Assembly (NCBI GenBank): GCA_963663945.1
Contig: OY760687.1
Span: 930,001 to 994,000 of the forward strand
DNA from: Bin87 sp963663945
Lineage (GTDB): Bacteria > Chloroflexota > Dehalococcoidia > Lucifugimonadales > UBA3495
Length of the DNA: 64,000 bases
Reading direction: 5' to 3'
Shown: positions 49,415 to 57,799 of the stretch, in pieces
Position numbering within the stretch: the stretch's first letter is position 1
How the letters are laid out: every line of letters begins with the position of its first letter
The notes under the pieces: generated by a model
Databases searched by the model: none
Told to the model about the DNA's origin: nothing
The model's input: only the letters and a program-made list of their open reading frames with translations
Translations under genes and position numbers: made by a program

Positions 49415-50488
49415 CTACGCCTGGAACGTCCCAGTCACCGGCTGGTGGCCCGCGTTCTCCGCGTAGGGTTCCTCGCGGTAGAGCGCCATCTGTTTCATGA
49501 TGGGAATGTCCTGGATGGAGAACAGGATCGCCTCATCGTCGGTGTCGTTGGCGTGCTCGTGCCACACCCACGGCGGCACCACGAAGAAGTCGCCCTCGGT
49601 CCAGTCGAACCGCGTTCCGTCGATGACGCTGTGACCCTGGCCCTTGTACACCTGGTACACCGCGCAGCTGGTCTGGCGGTGCGCCCGGGTCGCAACGCCC
49701 GGCCGGATCATCTGCGCCCAGCAGGTCATGGTCTTCAGCACGGGGCCTCCGGTCATCGGGTCGCTGAACTCCATGGCGACGTCGTCGAAGGGGCTGGCGT
49801 CCACCCGGGCCAACTGCTGCAGCGCCTCGTGGGTCTTGTCCCACTTGTAGTGCCACAGCGCCGAGTAGGGCGCGGAAGGTTCCTCCCAGGCCGGCCGCAA
49901 CGCGCCGGAGGCGAACTTGCGCTCCGACTCGGCCACGCCGACGATGGGCTGCTGGTCCTCGGGGTAGGCCTCGTAGAAGTTGGCCCGCAGGTAGCGGACC
50001 AGCGGCACGTCCAGCCCGTCCAGCCAGACCATGGGCTCGTCGCCCTCGTTGTTGTGGTCGTGCCACGTCCACGACGGCGTCAGCACCAGGTCGCCCGGCT
50101 CCATGTAGCACTTGTCGCCCTCCACGGTGGTGTAGGCGCCGGTGCCCTTGAGCACCCAGCGGATCGCTGTGGGCGTGTGGCGATGCGCCGGCGCGTTCTC
50201 GCCGGGCAGCAGCAGTTGCAGCGCGGCGGTGATGGTGTGGGTCGTGCCGCGATCCAGGCCGGGCGTCGCCAGCCGCAGCGTGCGGCGCTCCACGTCGCGG
50301 TCGGGCGTCACCAACTCGCCGCTCTTCATCACCAGCGGCTCCACCTCGGCCCACCGCCACAGGTAGGGCTCCATTTCCGGCAGCGGCTGGCCCTCGCCCT
50401 GCAGCCAGCCGGGCTTGACCTGGATCCGGCCGGCGGTCTCGTAATACTGCTGCTCCTCCTGGGTGTTCAAGCGTTCTGTTGTCGCCAT
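49415..50488 (-). CDS. Double-cupin dioxygenase-like protein (gentisate 1,2-dioxygenase-like)
   Basis: The product is 357 aa. Cupin 1 has APAHRHTPTAIRWVLKG with the metal His pair and WTWHDHNNEG as the third His. Cupin 2 has RAHRQTSCAVYQVYKG and VPPWVWHEHAND. This is the gentisate/1-hydroxy-2-naphthoate dioxygenase architecture. AGGAGGT precedes the ATG. The divergent neighbour is a CMD-family gene, consistent with aromatic ring cleavage, but the ring substrate is not proven. Confidence 0.83.
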   Translation of the reverse strand: MATTERLNTQEEQQYYETAGRIQVKPGWLQGEGQPLPEMEPYLWRWAEVEPLVMKSGELVTPDRDVERRTLRLATPGLDRGTTHTITAALQLLLPGENAPAHRHTPTAIRWVLKGTGAYTTVEGDKCYMEPGDLVLTPSWTWHDHNNEGDEPMVWLDGLDVPLVRYLRANFYEAYPEDQQPIVGVAESERKFASGALRPAWEEPSAPYSALWHYKWDKTHEALQQLARVDASPFDDVAMEFSDPMTGGPVLKTMTCWAQMIRPGVATRAHRQTSCAVYQVYKGQGHSVIDGTRFDWTEGDFFVVPPWVWHEHANDTDDEAILFSIQDIPIMKQMALYREEPYAENAGHQPVTGTFQA

Positions 50489-50643
50489 GCTGCCACCTCC
50501 TGCGCTCAGTTCCGTGTCTCGTTAGCGGCGATTGTAATCGCCATCGAACCGCGTGTCATTCCGCCTGGTTACCGAATCGTCGCGCAGGGGGGTGATACAA
50601 TCGCATTAAAGCCCAAAATCCCTGCCCCGAGACGAGGAGAATC

Positions 50644-51204
50644 ATGGCCAGACTGCCCGTAGTAACCCGAGACATGGTGCCCGCAGATTTTGCCGATGCC
50701 TTCGACGAACTGACCCGACCCACCGGAGGGACCATCACCGGCGGCCCCTATTCCATCGCGATCAACAGCCCCGAGATGGCGCGGCGGCGCAGCAGCCTGA
50801 CCGGCTACCTCCGCTTCGAGAGCACCTTCTCCAAGCGCATCCAGGAGCTGGCGATCCTGGCCACCGCCCGTAATTTCGATTGCCCATACATCTGGAACGC
50901 CCATGCCCCCGCCGCGCGCCGCGAGGGTGTGAGCGACGCCCTGGTCGACGCCATCCGTGATCGGCAACCGCTGCCCGACATGCCCGCCGACGAACGGGCG
51001 ATCGTCAACTTCTGCAATGAGTTCTACGCCAACCACCGCGTTTCCGGCTCCACATTCCAGATCGCCCTGGAGCAGTTTGGCGCGCAGCACCTGGTGGAGA
51101 TCACCGCGCTCATGGGCAACTACGCCCAGACCGCCTTCTTCCTGAACGCCTTCGAGGTGGAACTCCCCACGGATCGCACCGAGTCCGTGCTGCCGGTGTC
51201 CTGA
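50644..51204 (+). CDS. Carboxymuconolactone decarboxylase family protein
   Basis: The product is 186 aa. The all-helical CMD/AhpD-like core shows SKRIQELAILATARNFDCPYIWNAH, then EGVSDALVDAIRDRQPLPD and LVEITALMGNYAQTAFFLNAF. A single Cys in the CPYIWNAH helix replaces the CxxC of AhpD, so peroxidase chemistry is unlikely. GAGGAGAATC precedes the ATG. It is divergent from the cupin gene and lies 46 nt upstream of the reductase-like gene on the same strand. Confidence 0.83.
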   Translation: MARLPVVTRDMVPADFADAFDELTRPTGGTITGGPYSIAINSPEMARRRSSLTGYLRFESTFSKRIQELAILATARNFDCPYIWNAHAPAARREGVSDALVDAIRDRQPLPDMPADERAIVNFCNEFYANHRVSGSTFQIALEQFGAQHLVEITALMGNYAQTAFFLNAFEVELPTDRTESVLPVS

Positions 51205-51250
51205 CATCGGCCGACGTTGATGCGTCAAAGCGTTTGCCAGCGGCCGAACC

Positions 51251-52123
51251 GTGCGCGTTCTCATCATTGGCGCCAGCGGGTTTATCGGCCGCTATGTGTC
51301 CCGGCGTTTCGCGGACACGGGTGCCCACACCGTCTTCAGCACCTATAACTCCCGCCCGCCGGTTGACGATGGGGCGTCCTGGCATCGTCTGGTACTCACC
51401 GATGACCCGGAGTTGGAGGCGCTCTTTGACCTGGCCCGACCCGACGCGGTGGTGCATCTGGCCGCCATGGCGGACGTGGGCGCCGCCGAGCGCAACCCCG
51501 AAGTGGCTGTGGCAGTCAACGCGACGGCTACCGCGACCATTGCCCGCCTTGCCGAGCGCCACGGAGCCCACCTCGTCTTCGTGTCCACCGAGTACGTATT
51601 CGATGGTCGGGCCGGCCCGTACACGGTGGACGATTCGCCATCACCCAACACGCAGTACGGCCGGACCAAGTTCGAAGGCGAGCAGGCGGTGGCGGCTCTC
51701 TGCACATCCTGGAGCATCGTGCGAACCAGCATCGTCTACGGCTGGCCCGCTCCGGGTCGCCGCAACTTCGTCCCCATGCTCGTCGATCGCCTCCGCAACG
51801 GCGAGCCGTACCAGGGTCCCACCAACGTGTACCGTTCGCCGGTCTACGTGGAACACCTCGTTGATGGCATCGTCCGTATCGCTGAGGGGACCCACACCGG
51901 GGTCCTGCACGTTGCCGGGCGCGACTGGGTCACCATGCATGAATTCGCGGTCGCCGTCGCCGCGAGGTTCGGGTTGGATGCGAGCCTGGTGGTCCCGGTC
52001 GCGAATGCGGTGAATGACCGGCTGGGCCTGGATTGCACGCGCACGATGGCTGACCTGGGCCGGCCCCATCCCGGGCTGGACGAAGGTCTCGCCGCCATGC
52101 GAGCCGCCGCCCCGGGCGGGTGA
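51251..52123 (+). CDS. SDR-type sugar-nucleotide reductase/epimerase (RmlD-like)
   Basis: The product is 290 aa from a GTG start. VLIIGASGFIGRYVSRRF is the NAD-binding Rossmann motif, HLAAMADVGAAERNP is the RmlD-like strand, STEYVFDGRAGPY holds the catalytic Ser/Thr, and YGRTKFEGE is the YxxxK. These are the features of extended SDRs that act on dTDP-4-keto sugars. There is no rml cluster nearby, so the substrate may differ. It converges on an MFS gene 18 nt away. Confidence 0.83.
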   Translation: MRVLIIGASGFIGRYVSRRFADTGAHTVFSTYNSRPPVDDGASWHRLVLTDDPELEALFDLARPDAVVHLAAMADVGAAERNPEVAVAVNATATATIARLAERHGAHLVFVSTEYVFDGRAGPYTVDDSPSPNTQYGRTKFEGEQAVAALCTSWSIVRTSIVYGWPAPGRRNFVPMLVDRLRNGEPYQGPTNVYRSPVYVEHLVDGIVRIAEGTHTGVLHVAGRDWVTMHEFAVAVAARFGLDASLVVPVANAVNDRLGLDCTRTMADLGRPHPGLDEGLAAMRAAAPGG

Positions 52124-52140
52124 CGTTTCCCGGCTGCCGC

Positions 52141-53376
52141 TCATACTCGCGGACGCCGGGCGATCACCAGCAGGATTGCGGCAGCCACGGCCACTGCCGC
52201 CAGCGCCAGGAACGCGCCCTGGTAGCTGCCGGTACGGTCGTACACCACCGCTGACGCTAGCGGGCCCACCGCGAAGCCAACAACCTGCGCCGCCCGGCTC
52301 ACGCCGAAGATGCTGCCCAACGACCCCCGACCGTAATAGCCGGCCCACAGTATCGGCGCCAGCGTGTTGATGCCCGCGCCCACGATGCCCTGCAACACGG
52401 CGAACAGGTAGGTCTCCGGCAGGTTGTCGGCTCTCATCAGCACCCACATACTCACCGCTGCCAGCAGATACGCCAGGACGAGCAACAGCTTGGGCGAGGA
52501 GCGTTCCGCCAGCAGTCCGCACGCCAGCGCCGCCAGCGCACCGGATACGGACATTACGCTGATCGCGGCCACCGCCGCGCCGGCGCTTAGCCCCTGCTGC
52601 GTGAGATGCGGCACCAGGTGCAGTCCGATGCCGGAGGTCGCCGTTGCCACCAGGAACAGGGACACCAGTATCAGCCAGAACGACGGCGTCCGGATAACGG
52701 TCCGGAGCCCTACGTCCGGATCCGCGATGGACGCTTCGGAACCGGTGGACAGGGAGGATGTTCCGTCGCCATCCACGCGCAGGCCCAGGTCTTCCGGTTG
52801 CCGTCGAACCAGCAGCAGCGCCGGAACCGTTCCGACCACCAGCATCACCCCCGCCAACATCATCCATGCCGCCCTCCAGTCCCATTGCGAGATGATGACC
52901 TGCACCAAAGGGGCCAGCACGATCACGCCCCCCGCGTTGCCCAACATCACCAGACCCGTCGCTCGTCCCCGGTACCGCGCGAACCACTTGCCGGCGGTCA
53001 CCGATGCGCTGACCTGGATCAATCCCTGGTCGGCGATGCGCACGGCGGTGAACGCCACGTAGAACCCCGCCAACGCCTGGGCGAGCGAAAGGTACAGGCA
53101 ACCCGCCACCACGATCAGCCCGCCGGCGACCAACGTCACCCGTGCGCCGAATCGGTCGACGGCCCGGCCGGTGAATGGAGCCAGACCGGCGCCCAACACG
53201 GCGCCCAGGCTGGTGGCGCCGGCCACTTCGGTGCGGTTCCAGCCGAACTCGAGGCTCATGGGCACCACGAACACCGTGAGGATGCTGATGGCGGTTGCCC
53301 CGTTGGCAAACGACATGCCCGACGCGGCGGATACCACCCACCAGCCGTAGTAGACCCTTTTCAGCGCGCTGTTCAT
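52141..53376 (-). CDS. MFS transporter
   Basis: The product is 411 aa. MNSALKRVYYGWWVVSAASG opens with the same YYGW helix-1 signature as the genes at 12871 and 62781. TGRAVDRFGARVTLV is motif A and LVRRQPEDLGLRVDGD precedes the central loop. The second half keeps PSFWLILVSLFLVATATSG. The start at 53376 was chosen over 53451 because homology begins there. It is a member of the window's expanded permease family, with an unknown carboxylate-type substrate. Confidence 0.85.
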   Translation of the reverse strand: MNSALKRVYYGWWVVSAASGMSFANGATAISILTVFVVPMSLEFGWNRTEVAGATSLGAVLGAGLAPFTGRAVDRFGARVTLVAGGLIVVAGCLYLSLAQALAGFYVAFTAVRIADQGLIQVSASVTAGKWFARYRGRATGLVMLGNAGGVIVLAPLVQVIISQWDWRAAWMMLAGVMLVVGTVPALLLVRRQPEDLGLRVDGDGTSSLSTGSEASIADPDVGLRTVIRTPSFWLILVSLFLVATATSGIGLHLVPHLTQQGLSAGAAVAAISVMSVSGALAALACGLLAERSSPKLLLVLAYLLAAVSMWVLMRADNLPETYLFAVLQGIVGAGINTLAPILWAGYYGRGSLGSIFGVSRAAQVVGFAVGPLASAVVYDRTGSYQGAFLALAAVAVAAAILLVIARRPRV

Positions 53377-53547
53377 CCGATGATTTCGATCTCCGAGGTA
53401 CTTCAAAGCGCCGGCAGGCTGCCGTCCGGTCTTCCGTCCGGGCTGCGCCAACCCCTATGATATGATTTGGCCGGCGGCGCGCCGGCGACTGACGCTGGAG
53501 TGTCCCATTTCCCTGTCCAAAAACACCGGAAAAACGGAGGCTTGATT

Positions 53548-54573
53548 ATGCCGTTTGGAGGCAATGACTGGCACGCGCTCCGACAGGAAGAACCGTTGGA
53601 GCCCGAAATCCCCATCTGCGATCCCCACCATCACTTCTGGGACTACCGCACGGAGCGGATCCCCTACCAGCGCTACCTGCTTCATGAGCTCGCGGCGGAC
53701 ATGAACAGCGGGCACAACGTGACCTCCACGGTCCTCGTGGAAGCTCGCTCGATGTACCGCACCACGGGCCCCGAGGAGATGCGTCCGGTGGGCGAGGTGG
53801 AATTCGTGCAGGGTTTGGCAGCGGCGTCGGCCAGCGGCCTGTACGGCTCGGGTCGCGCTGCGGCGTCCATCGTAGGCCATGCCAACCTGAACCTGGGCGA
53901 CGGTGTCAAGCCGGTGCTGGAAGCGCTTCAGGCGGCCAGCCCCAACCGCTTCCGCGGTATCCGGCACTCGGTCACCTGGGACCCGCACCCCGAGGTCGAA
54001 AACACCGCCGCGCACAACCAGCCCAACCAGATGTCCAGCGACAACTTCCGCGCCGGCGCCCGTGTCCTCGCCAGCATGGGCCTCACGCTGGAAGGCTGGA
54101 TGTATTTCCCGCAGATGTTCGAGTTGGCCGAATTCGCCAAGGCCGTGCCGAACCTCACCATCATCCTGAACCACATCGGCGGCCTGCTGCGCGTCGGCCC
54201 GTACTCGAACAGCGATGAGACGCTGGCGACGTGGCGTCAGGGCATCGCGGCCGCGGCCGAGTGTCCCAACGTGGTCATCAAGCTGGGCGGCATCGGCATG
54301 CCGCGCACCGGCTTCGACTGGCACGAGCGCGACATCCCCGCGAGTTCTGAAGAGCTGGCCAGTGACATGGCGCCGCTGGTCAACTACTGCATCGAGCAGT
54401 TCGGCCCCAACCGGTGCATGTTCGAGAGCAACTTCCCCGTGGACAAGGTGTCCTACTCATATAACGTCATGTACAACGCCTTCAAGCGCCTCTCGAAGGA
54501 CTACTCGGCCACAGAGCGCGCCGCCATGTTCCACGACACGGCAGTGCGGGTGTACAGCGTGGACGAAAGCTGA
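53548..54573 (+). CDS. Amidohydrolase 2 family (TIM-barrel decarboxylase/lactonase-like)
   Basis: The product is 341 aa. ICDPHHHFWDYRTERIPYQRY holds the metal HxH. GIRHSVTWDPHPEV, LNHIGGLLR and the acidic SNFPVDKV complete the PF04909-type set, with the conserved Asp replaced or aligned in ESNFPVD. AAACGGAGG lies upstream of the ATG. This group includes gluconolactone and 2-pyrone-4,6-dicarboxylate hydrolases. Its last 48 coding bases and stop are copied at 56980-57034. Downstream is the duplicated protease cassette. Confidence 0.85.
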   Translation: MPFGGNDWHALRQEEPLEPEIPICDPHHHFWDYRTERIPYQRYLLHELAADMNSGHNVTSTVLVEARSMYRTTGPEEMRPVGEVEFVQGLAAASASGLYGSGRAAASIVGHANLNLGDGVKPVLEALQAASPNRFRGIRHSVTWDPHPEVENTAAHNQPNQMSSDNFRAGARVLASMGLTLEGWMYFPQMFELAEFAKAVPNLTIILNHIGGLLRVGPYSNSDETLATWRQGIAAAAECPNVVIKLGGIGMPRTGFDWHERDIPASSEELASDMAPLVNYCIEQFGPNRCMFESNFPVDKVSYSYNVMYNAFKRLSKDYSATERAAMFHDTAVRVYSVDES

Positions 54574-54618
54574 GCAAAGTCGAACTCCGTAACCGCAAAA
54601 ACACGCTATGTTGCTGAT

Positions 54619-54643
54619 GCTTGGGTACGCAAGATACCCCAGC
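54619..54643. promoter_or_regulatory. Hairpin ahead of cassette unit 1
   Basis: GCTTGGGTA pairs with TACCCCAGC (one mismatch) across a 7-nt loop. It lies between the amidohydrolase stop and the small-protein start, in the same relative place as the hairpin at 57060 in unit 2. Confidence 0.45.
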
Positions 54644-54746
54644 TTGTGACATAATGTACTTGCTATTTCGTCTAGATAGACCAATGAGTCTATTTGGGCA
54701 TTGTTGAGCGCGTCTTTATAGAAAAAGTGAAGGAGGATATTCCAAC

Positions 54747-55301
54747 ATGACGACCACATTTTCGGGCCTGCGCAAGCGCTGGTTCGCCCTAGTTGCCGTT
54801 GGTGCAGTGGTTGCGGTCGCCCTGATGACCGGTACCCTGTTCGCGGCCAGCGAACGCCAGCAATCTGATCAAATGCCATTGAGCCAGCAATCGGTCACCG
54901 ATGCCATGGACCCCGGCCTGGTTGCCGACTTACCGGCAGCGGTAGCGGATGCCAAAACGCCGGAAATAGCGCCCGTTACCGGTACGGAGCAGGTAGCGCC
55001 AAACCCCGGCGGGTCAGATGCCCTAAAGCAGTGGCTCTCCCAGAAACCGGAAACAATGGGCTACATAACGGAAGACGACGCCATTTCCGCCGACCCTGAC
55101 GCTATGGACTGGCTCCTGTACCAGGCGGTTTACAAAAGCGTGTTGACACAGAACGAAGCCGACGCTGTGCAGGCGTGGTACGACCGACGCCCTTCAAGCC
55201 AGGAAGCCCCCGAGTTGCTGCAATACCAGCCGGCGTACCTTGACCGGCCCGGCGATCAGAACATCGCTACCGAATCGTTACTGGACGACGAATCCCGTTA
55301 A
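54747..55301 (+). CDS. Small anchored secreted protein, cassette unit 1
   Basis: The product is 184 aa. Residues 10-34 are a hydrophobic anchor or signal segment (WFALVAVGAVVAVALMTG), followed by an Ala/Pro-rich linker. A C-terminal helical region of about 70 residues follows: DALKQWLSQKPETMGYITEDDAIS, WLLYQAVYKSVLTQNEADAV and WYDRRPSSQEAPELL. The paralogue at 57168 keeps the same layout. GAAGGAGGA precedes the ATG. It lies 33 nt ahead of a protease gene, so a partner, chaperone or inhibitor of that protease is possible. The family is unrecognised. Confidence 0.75.
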   Translation: MTTTFSGLRKRWFALVAVGAVVAVALMTGTLFAASERQQSDQMPLSQQSVTDAMDPGLVADLPAAVADAKTPEIAPVTGTEQVAPNPGGSDALKQWLSQKPETMGYITEDDAISADPDAMDWLLYQAVYKSVLTQNEADAVQAWYDRRPSSQEAPELLQYQPAYLDRPGDQNIATESLLDDESR

Positions 55302-55334
55302 CCCCACTATCGTGCCCCGGACTTGGAGTACTTC

Positions 55335-56972
55335 ATGCCGAAGCTCATCAAGGGCCTGACCCTTCCGTTCCTAGCGCTTGTCCTGAGTGCCATGGTCGGC
55401 GTGCTTGTCGTAACCGCGCCGCCGGCGGCGGCGCAAGGTGGCGTGCCGCCCGTCACTAACATCCAGCTCGCCCCGGGTCCGAACTCTGGCGAAGTGGTGG
55501 TCTCCTGGGACGCCGTGCCGCAGGCGACACACTACCGGATCGGCTACGTCAACATGGAGGTCGACTACCACTTTGCCAAGGCGAGTTGCACGGCAGAATG
55601 GATCGAAGCGTTCATCTATGTTGACGTGAACGCGAGGAACATCCCCGTCAACAGCGGGCGCGCTGAGTACACCGTTCGTCGATTGTCACCGGGTGCCCGC
55701 CATGCTTTCACCGTGCTGACCACCAATAACTTTTACAACACTCGGGAAAACGCCGGCGGAGACTACTCGTGGCCCCAGAACCCGCGATGGAAGTTCTTGC
55801 CCGGTCGAGATACGCTTCCGCCGGGTATCTCCGTACCCGCAATTGACTGTACTCCTAGGACACTGAGCACGGCGGAGATTGCTCAGCTTGTCAGGCCCGC
55901 CTTGGTGAAGATCGTTGTTACCGATGGTGCTGGTCGTGTCTCTTCCGGGACAGGATTCATAGTGCGTTCTGAAGGGCTGGTGGTTACCAACCGTCACGTG
56001 GTTGACGATGCAAGTTCGGTAGCCGTGTTGATGACCGCTCCGGACGGCCGCCAATTGAACCTGACTGGACAGGTCGTGGGTCGCGGCATACTGGCGGATT
56101 TGGCAGTCGTTCGGTTGCCATCTGGACGTGGATATCCAACACTGCCGCTCGGTAACTCCAACGCTGTTGCCCAAGGTGACGAGATCACGGCTTGGGGGTA
56201 TCCCTTGGGCAGTTTCTTGGGCACTGACCTTACAGTGACACGGGGTATCGTCTCTTCGACCAATAGAATCTTCGACGACACCAGGTACATTCAGACCGAT
56301 GCGGCAATAGCTCCCGGCAACAGCGGGGGGCCAGTGGTGGATCGATTCGGCAACGTGGTAGGGGTCAACACGGCTGGCTTGGTTCGTATCCTGGACGATG
56401 GCACCACAGTTCCGATTCCTGGGATTTACTTGGCCATCGCCAGCAACGAGGTCAGGGCGCGGCTCCGAGACATGGCCACTGGTGGACCTGCTAGCGCGAC
56501 CTATCGCAACCTTAGATTTGGCTATGGCTATAGCATGACCATTCCCAAGGGGTGGTAGGTGAGCGATGAGCTGCCCACATTCACACAGTTCTGGCCGTAC
56601 GGCCGAAAAGGCGTGTCGTACATAGGCCGATATACATTTACCGAGCCCAGTGGTGCCAGCGATTCTGACCTTGACCTGTTAGTAAATTTCCGCTGGGACC
56701 GAGAATTGCCCACTTCGGCCGAAAACTGGATTCTGTTCGAGAAAATTGCCAAGCAAAAGATAACGATGAATGGTCACGATTTTTATAGGTTAGAGTATCG
56801 CAGACAGGGTCGGTCTACCGCCTGTGTTTCACATCGAATTGAACTGGTTAGCGTCTCGTCCGCTTACCCCGGCAAACCCATTGGGTTCGTGGCCGGAGTT
56901 GGTGTTTGTGTGCTCCACTTGAACACGCACATAGGCGACCGCCAAACGATGCTCAACAGCTTCCGCCCTTAA
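55335..56972 (+). pseudogene. Trypsin-like (S1C) secreted protease, cassette unit 1, with in-frame TAG at 56556-56558
   Basis: The frame has 545 codons and is broken once by TAG after MTIPKGW. The paralogue reads MVIPEGWY there, so the amber replaces Tyr. The N-terminal signal ends in TAPPAAAQ. An FN3-like domain (VVVSWDAVPQATHYRIGYVN) follows, then a protease domain with His in VTNRHVV, Asp in ILADLAVVRL and Ser in APGNSGGPVVD. The triad is complete before the stop. The product without read-through would lose about 137 residues of the C-terminal domain but keep the protease, so it may still be active. A GTG follows directly after the stop. Confidence 0.8.
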
Positions 56973-56979
56973 TCCCATT

Positions 56980-57034
56980 GCCATGTTCCACGACACCGCA
57001 GTGCGGGTGTACAGCGTGGACGAAAGCTGAGCAA
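56980..57034 (+). repeat. 55-bp copy of the 3' end of the amidohydrolase gene
   Basis: This matches 54523-54577 with a single mismatch, including the last coding bases and the TGA. It lies directly behind protease unit 1 and ahead of unit 2, so it marks the junction of a tandem duplication or recombination event. It is not itself a gene. Confidence 0.9.
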
Positions 57035-57059
57035 CATCGTCAAATATGGCACGATACGT

Positions 57060-57092
57060 AGGCTGGGGTGACCGCAACGGTAACTCCAGCCT
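57060..57092. promoter_or_regulatory. Strong hairpin ahead of cassette unit 2
   Basis: AGGCTGGGGTGACCG pairs with CGGTAACTCCAGCCT (15 positions, one G-A mismatch and one G-U) with a 3-nt loop CAA. It has no T-run. It is the counterpart of the hairpin at 54619 and shares a CTGGGGT core. Confidence 0.6.
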
Positions 57093-57167
57093 ATGCTATT
57101 ATTCCCAGGCTGAAATTCGATATATCATCGAGCAACGATTACCGACCGGACTACGGGAGATAGAGTC

Positions 57168-57761
57168 ATGACTCGCAGCGGTTCCGTATTTCGCAAGCGT
57201 TGGCCCTTCCTGGCAGCAGCGGCGGTCGCGTTGGCCGTCGCGGTTGCCGCTGGTTCCATGTTTGCCGCTAACTCCGGTGAGCAGCCGGTCCAGGAGGCTG
57301 CCGCAGCCCAGGTGCAGCCCGACCTGACCGACCCGGGTCTGTATGCTAACCCATCGGCTCCTGCCGACGCCATCGCCGAACCGCAGGAACCTCGCATGCC
57401 AGCGGCTCCCCAGGCGGTGGCGCCGCCACCGCCCCCGAATGGGCAGGAGCCAGGCACGGATCAGGTGGTGCCGGCAGGATCAGGCGCGCTGGCCAGTTGG
57501 CTGGCGGACCGGCCCGCGAACATGGGATCGTTCAGCACGCAGGACGCCATCATCGCCACCGATCTGGATGTCGAATGGATGCTGCACCAGGCGGTAGAGA
57601 AAGACGTGATGACCGACGGCGAGGCCGATGATTTTCGCGTCTGGTTCAATGAGCGCCCCACAATCGATGACGCGCCGGAGTTGATAAATCAACTGCCCGA
57701 GCAGATACCCTCATCTGAAATTAAGGACTCCGGAAAGTCCGGGTTGCTTGATTCCCGCTAA
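57168..57761 (+). CDS. Small anchored secreted protein, cassette unit 2
   Basis: The product is 197 aa and a paralogue of the gene at 54747. The N-terminal anchor is WPFLAAAAVALAVAVAAGSMFA. A longer Pro/Ala linker (PQAVAPPPPPNGQEPG) follows, then the shared helical end with ALASWLADRPANMGSFSTQDAI, WMLHQAVEKDVMTDGEADDF and WFNERPTIDDAPELI. GGGAGAT lies upstream of the ATG. The protease gene follows 38 nt downstream. Sequence drift is large in the linker and small in the helices, suggesting constraint on the helical part. Confidence 0.75.
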   Translation: MTRSGSVFRKRWPFLAAAAVALAVAVAAGSMFAANSGEQPVQEAAAAQVQPDLTDPGLYANPSAPADAIAEPQEPRMPAAPQAVAPPPPPNGQEPGTDQVVPAGSGALASWLADRPANMGSFSTQDAIIATDLDVEWMLHQAVEKDVMTDGEADDFRVWFNERPTIDDAPELINQLPEQIPSSEIKDSGKSGLLDSR

Positions 57762-57799
57762 CCATCTGCGTCCCGTTGCCATCTACCGGAGTCTTTCCC

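Noticed and set aside
56556..56558. Pyrrolysine at the amber codon of protease unit 1
   Set aside because: There is no sign of pyl genes in the window, and Tyr is the paralogue residue. A nonsense mutation is the simpler explanation.
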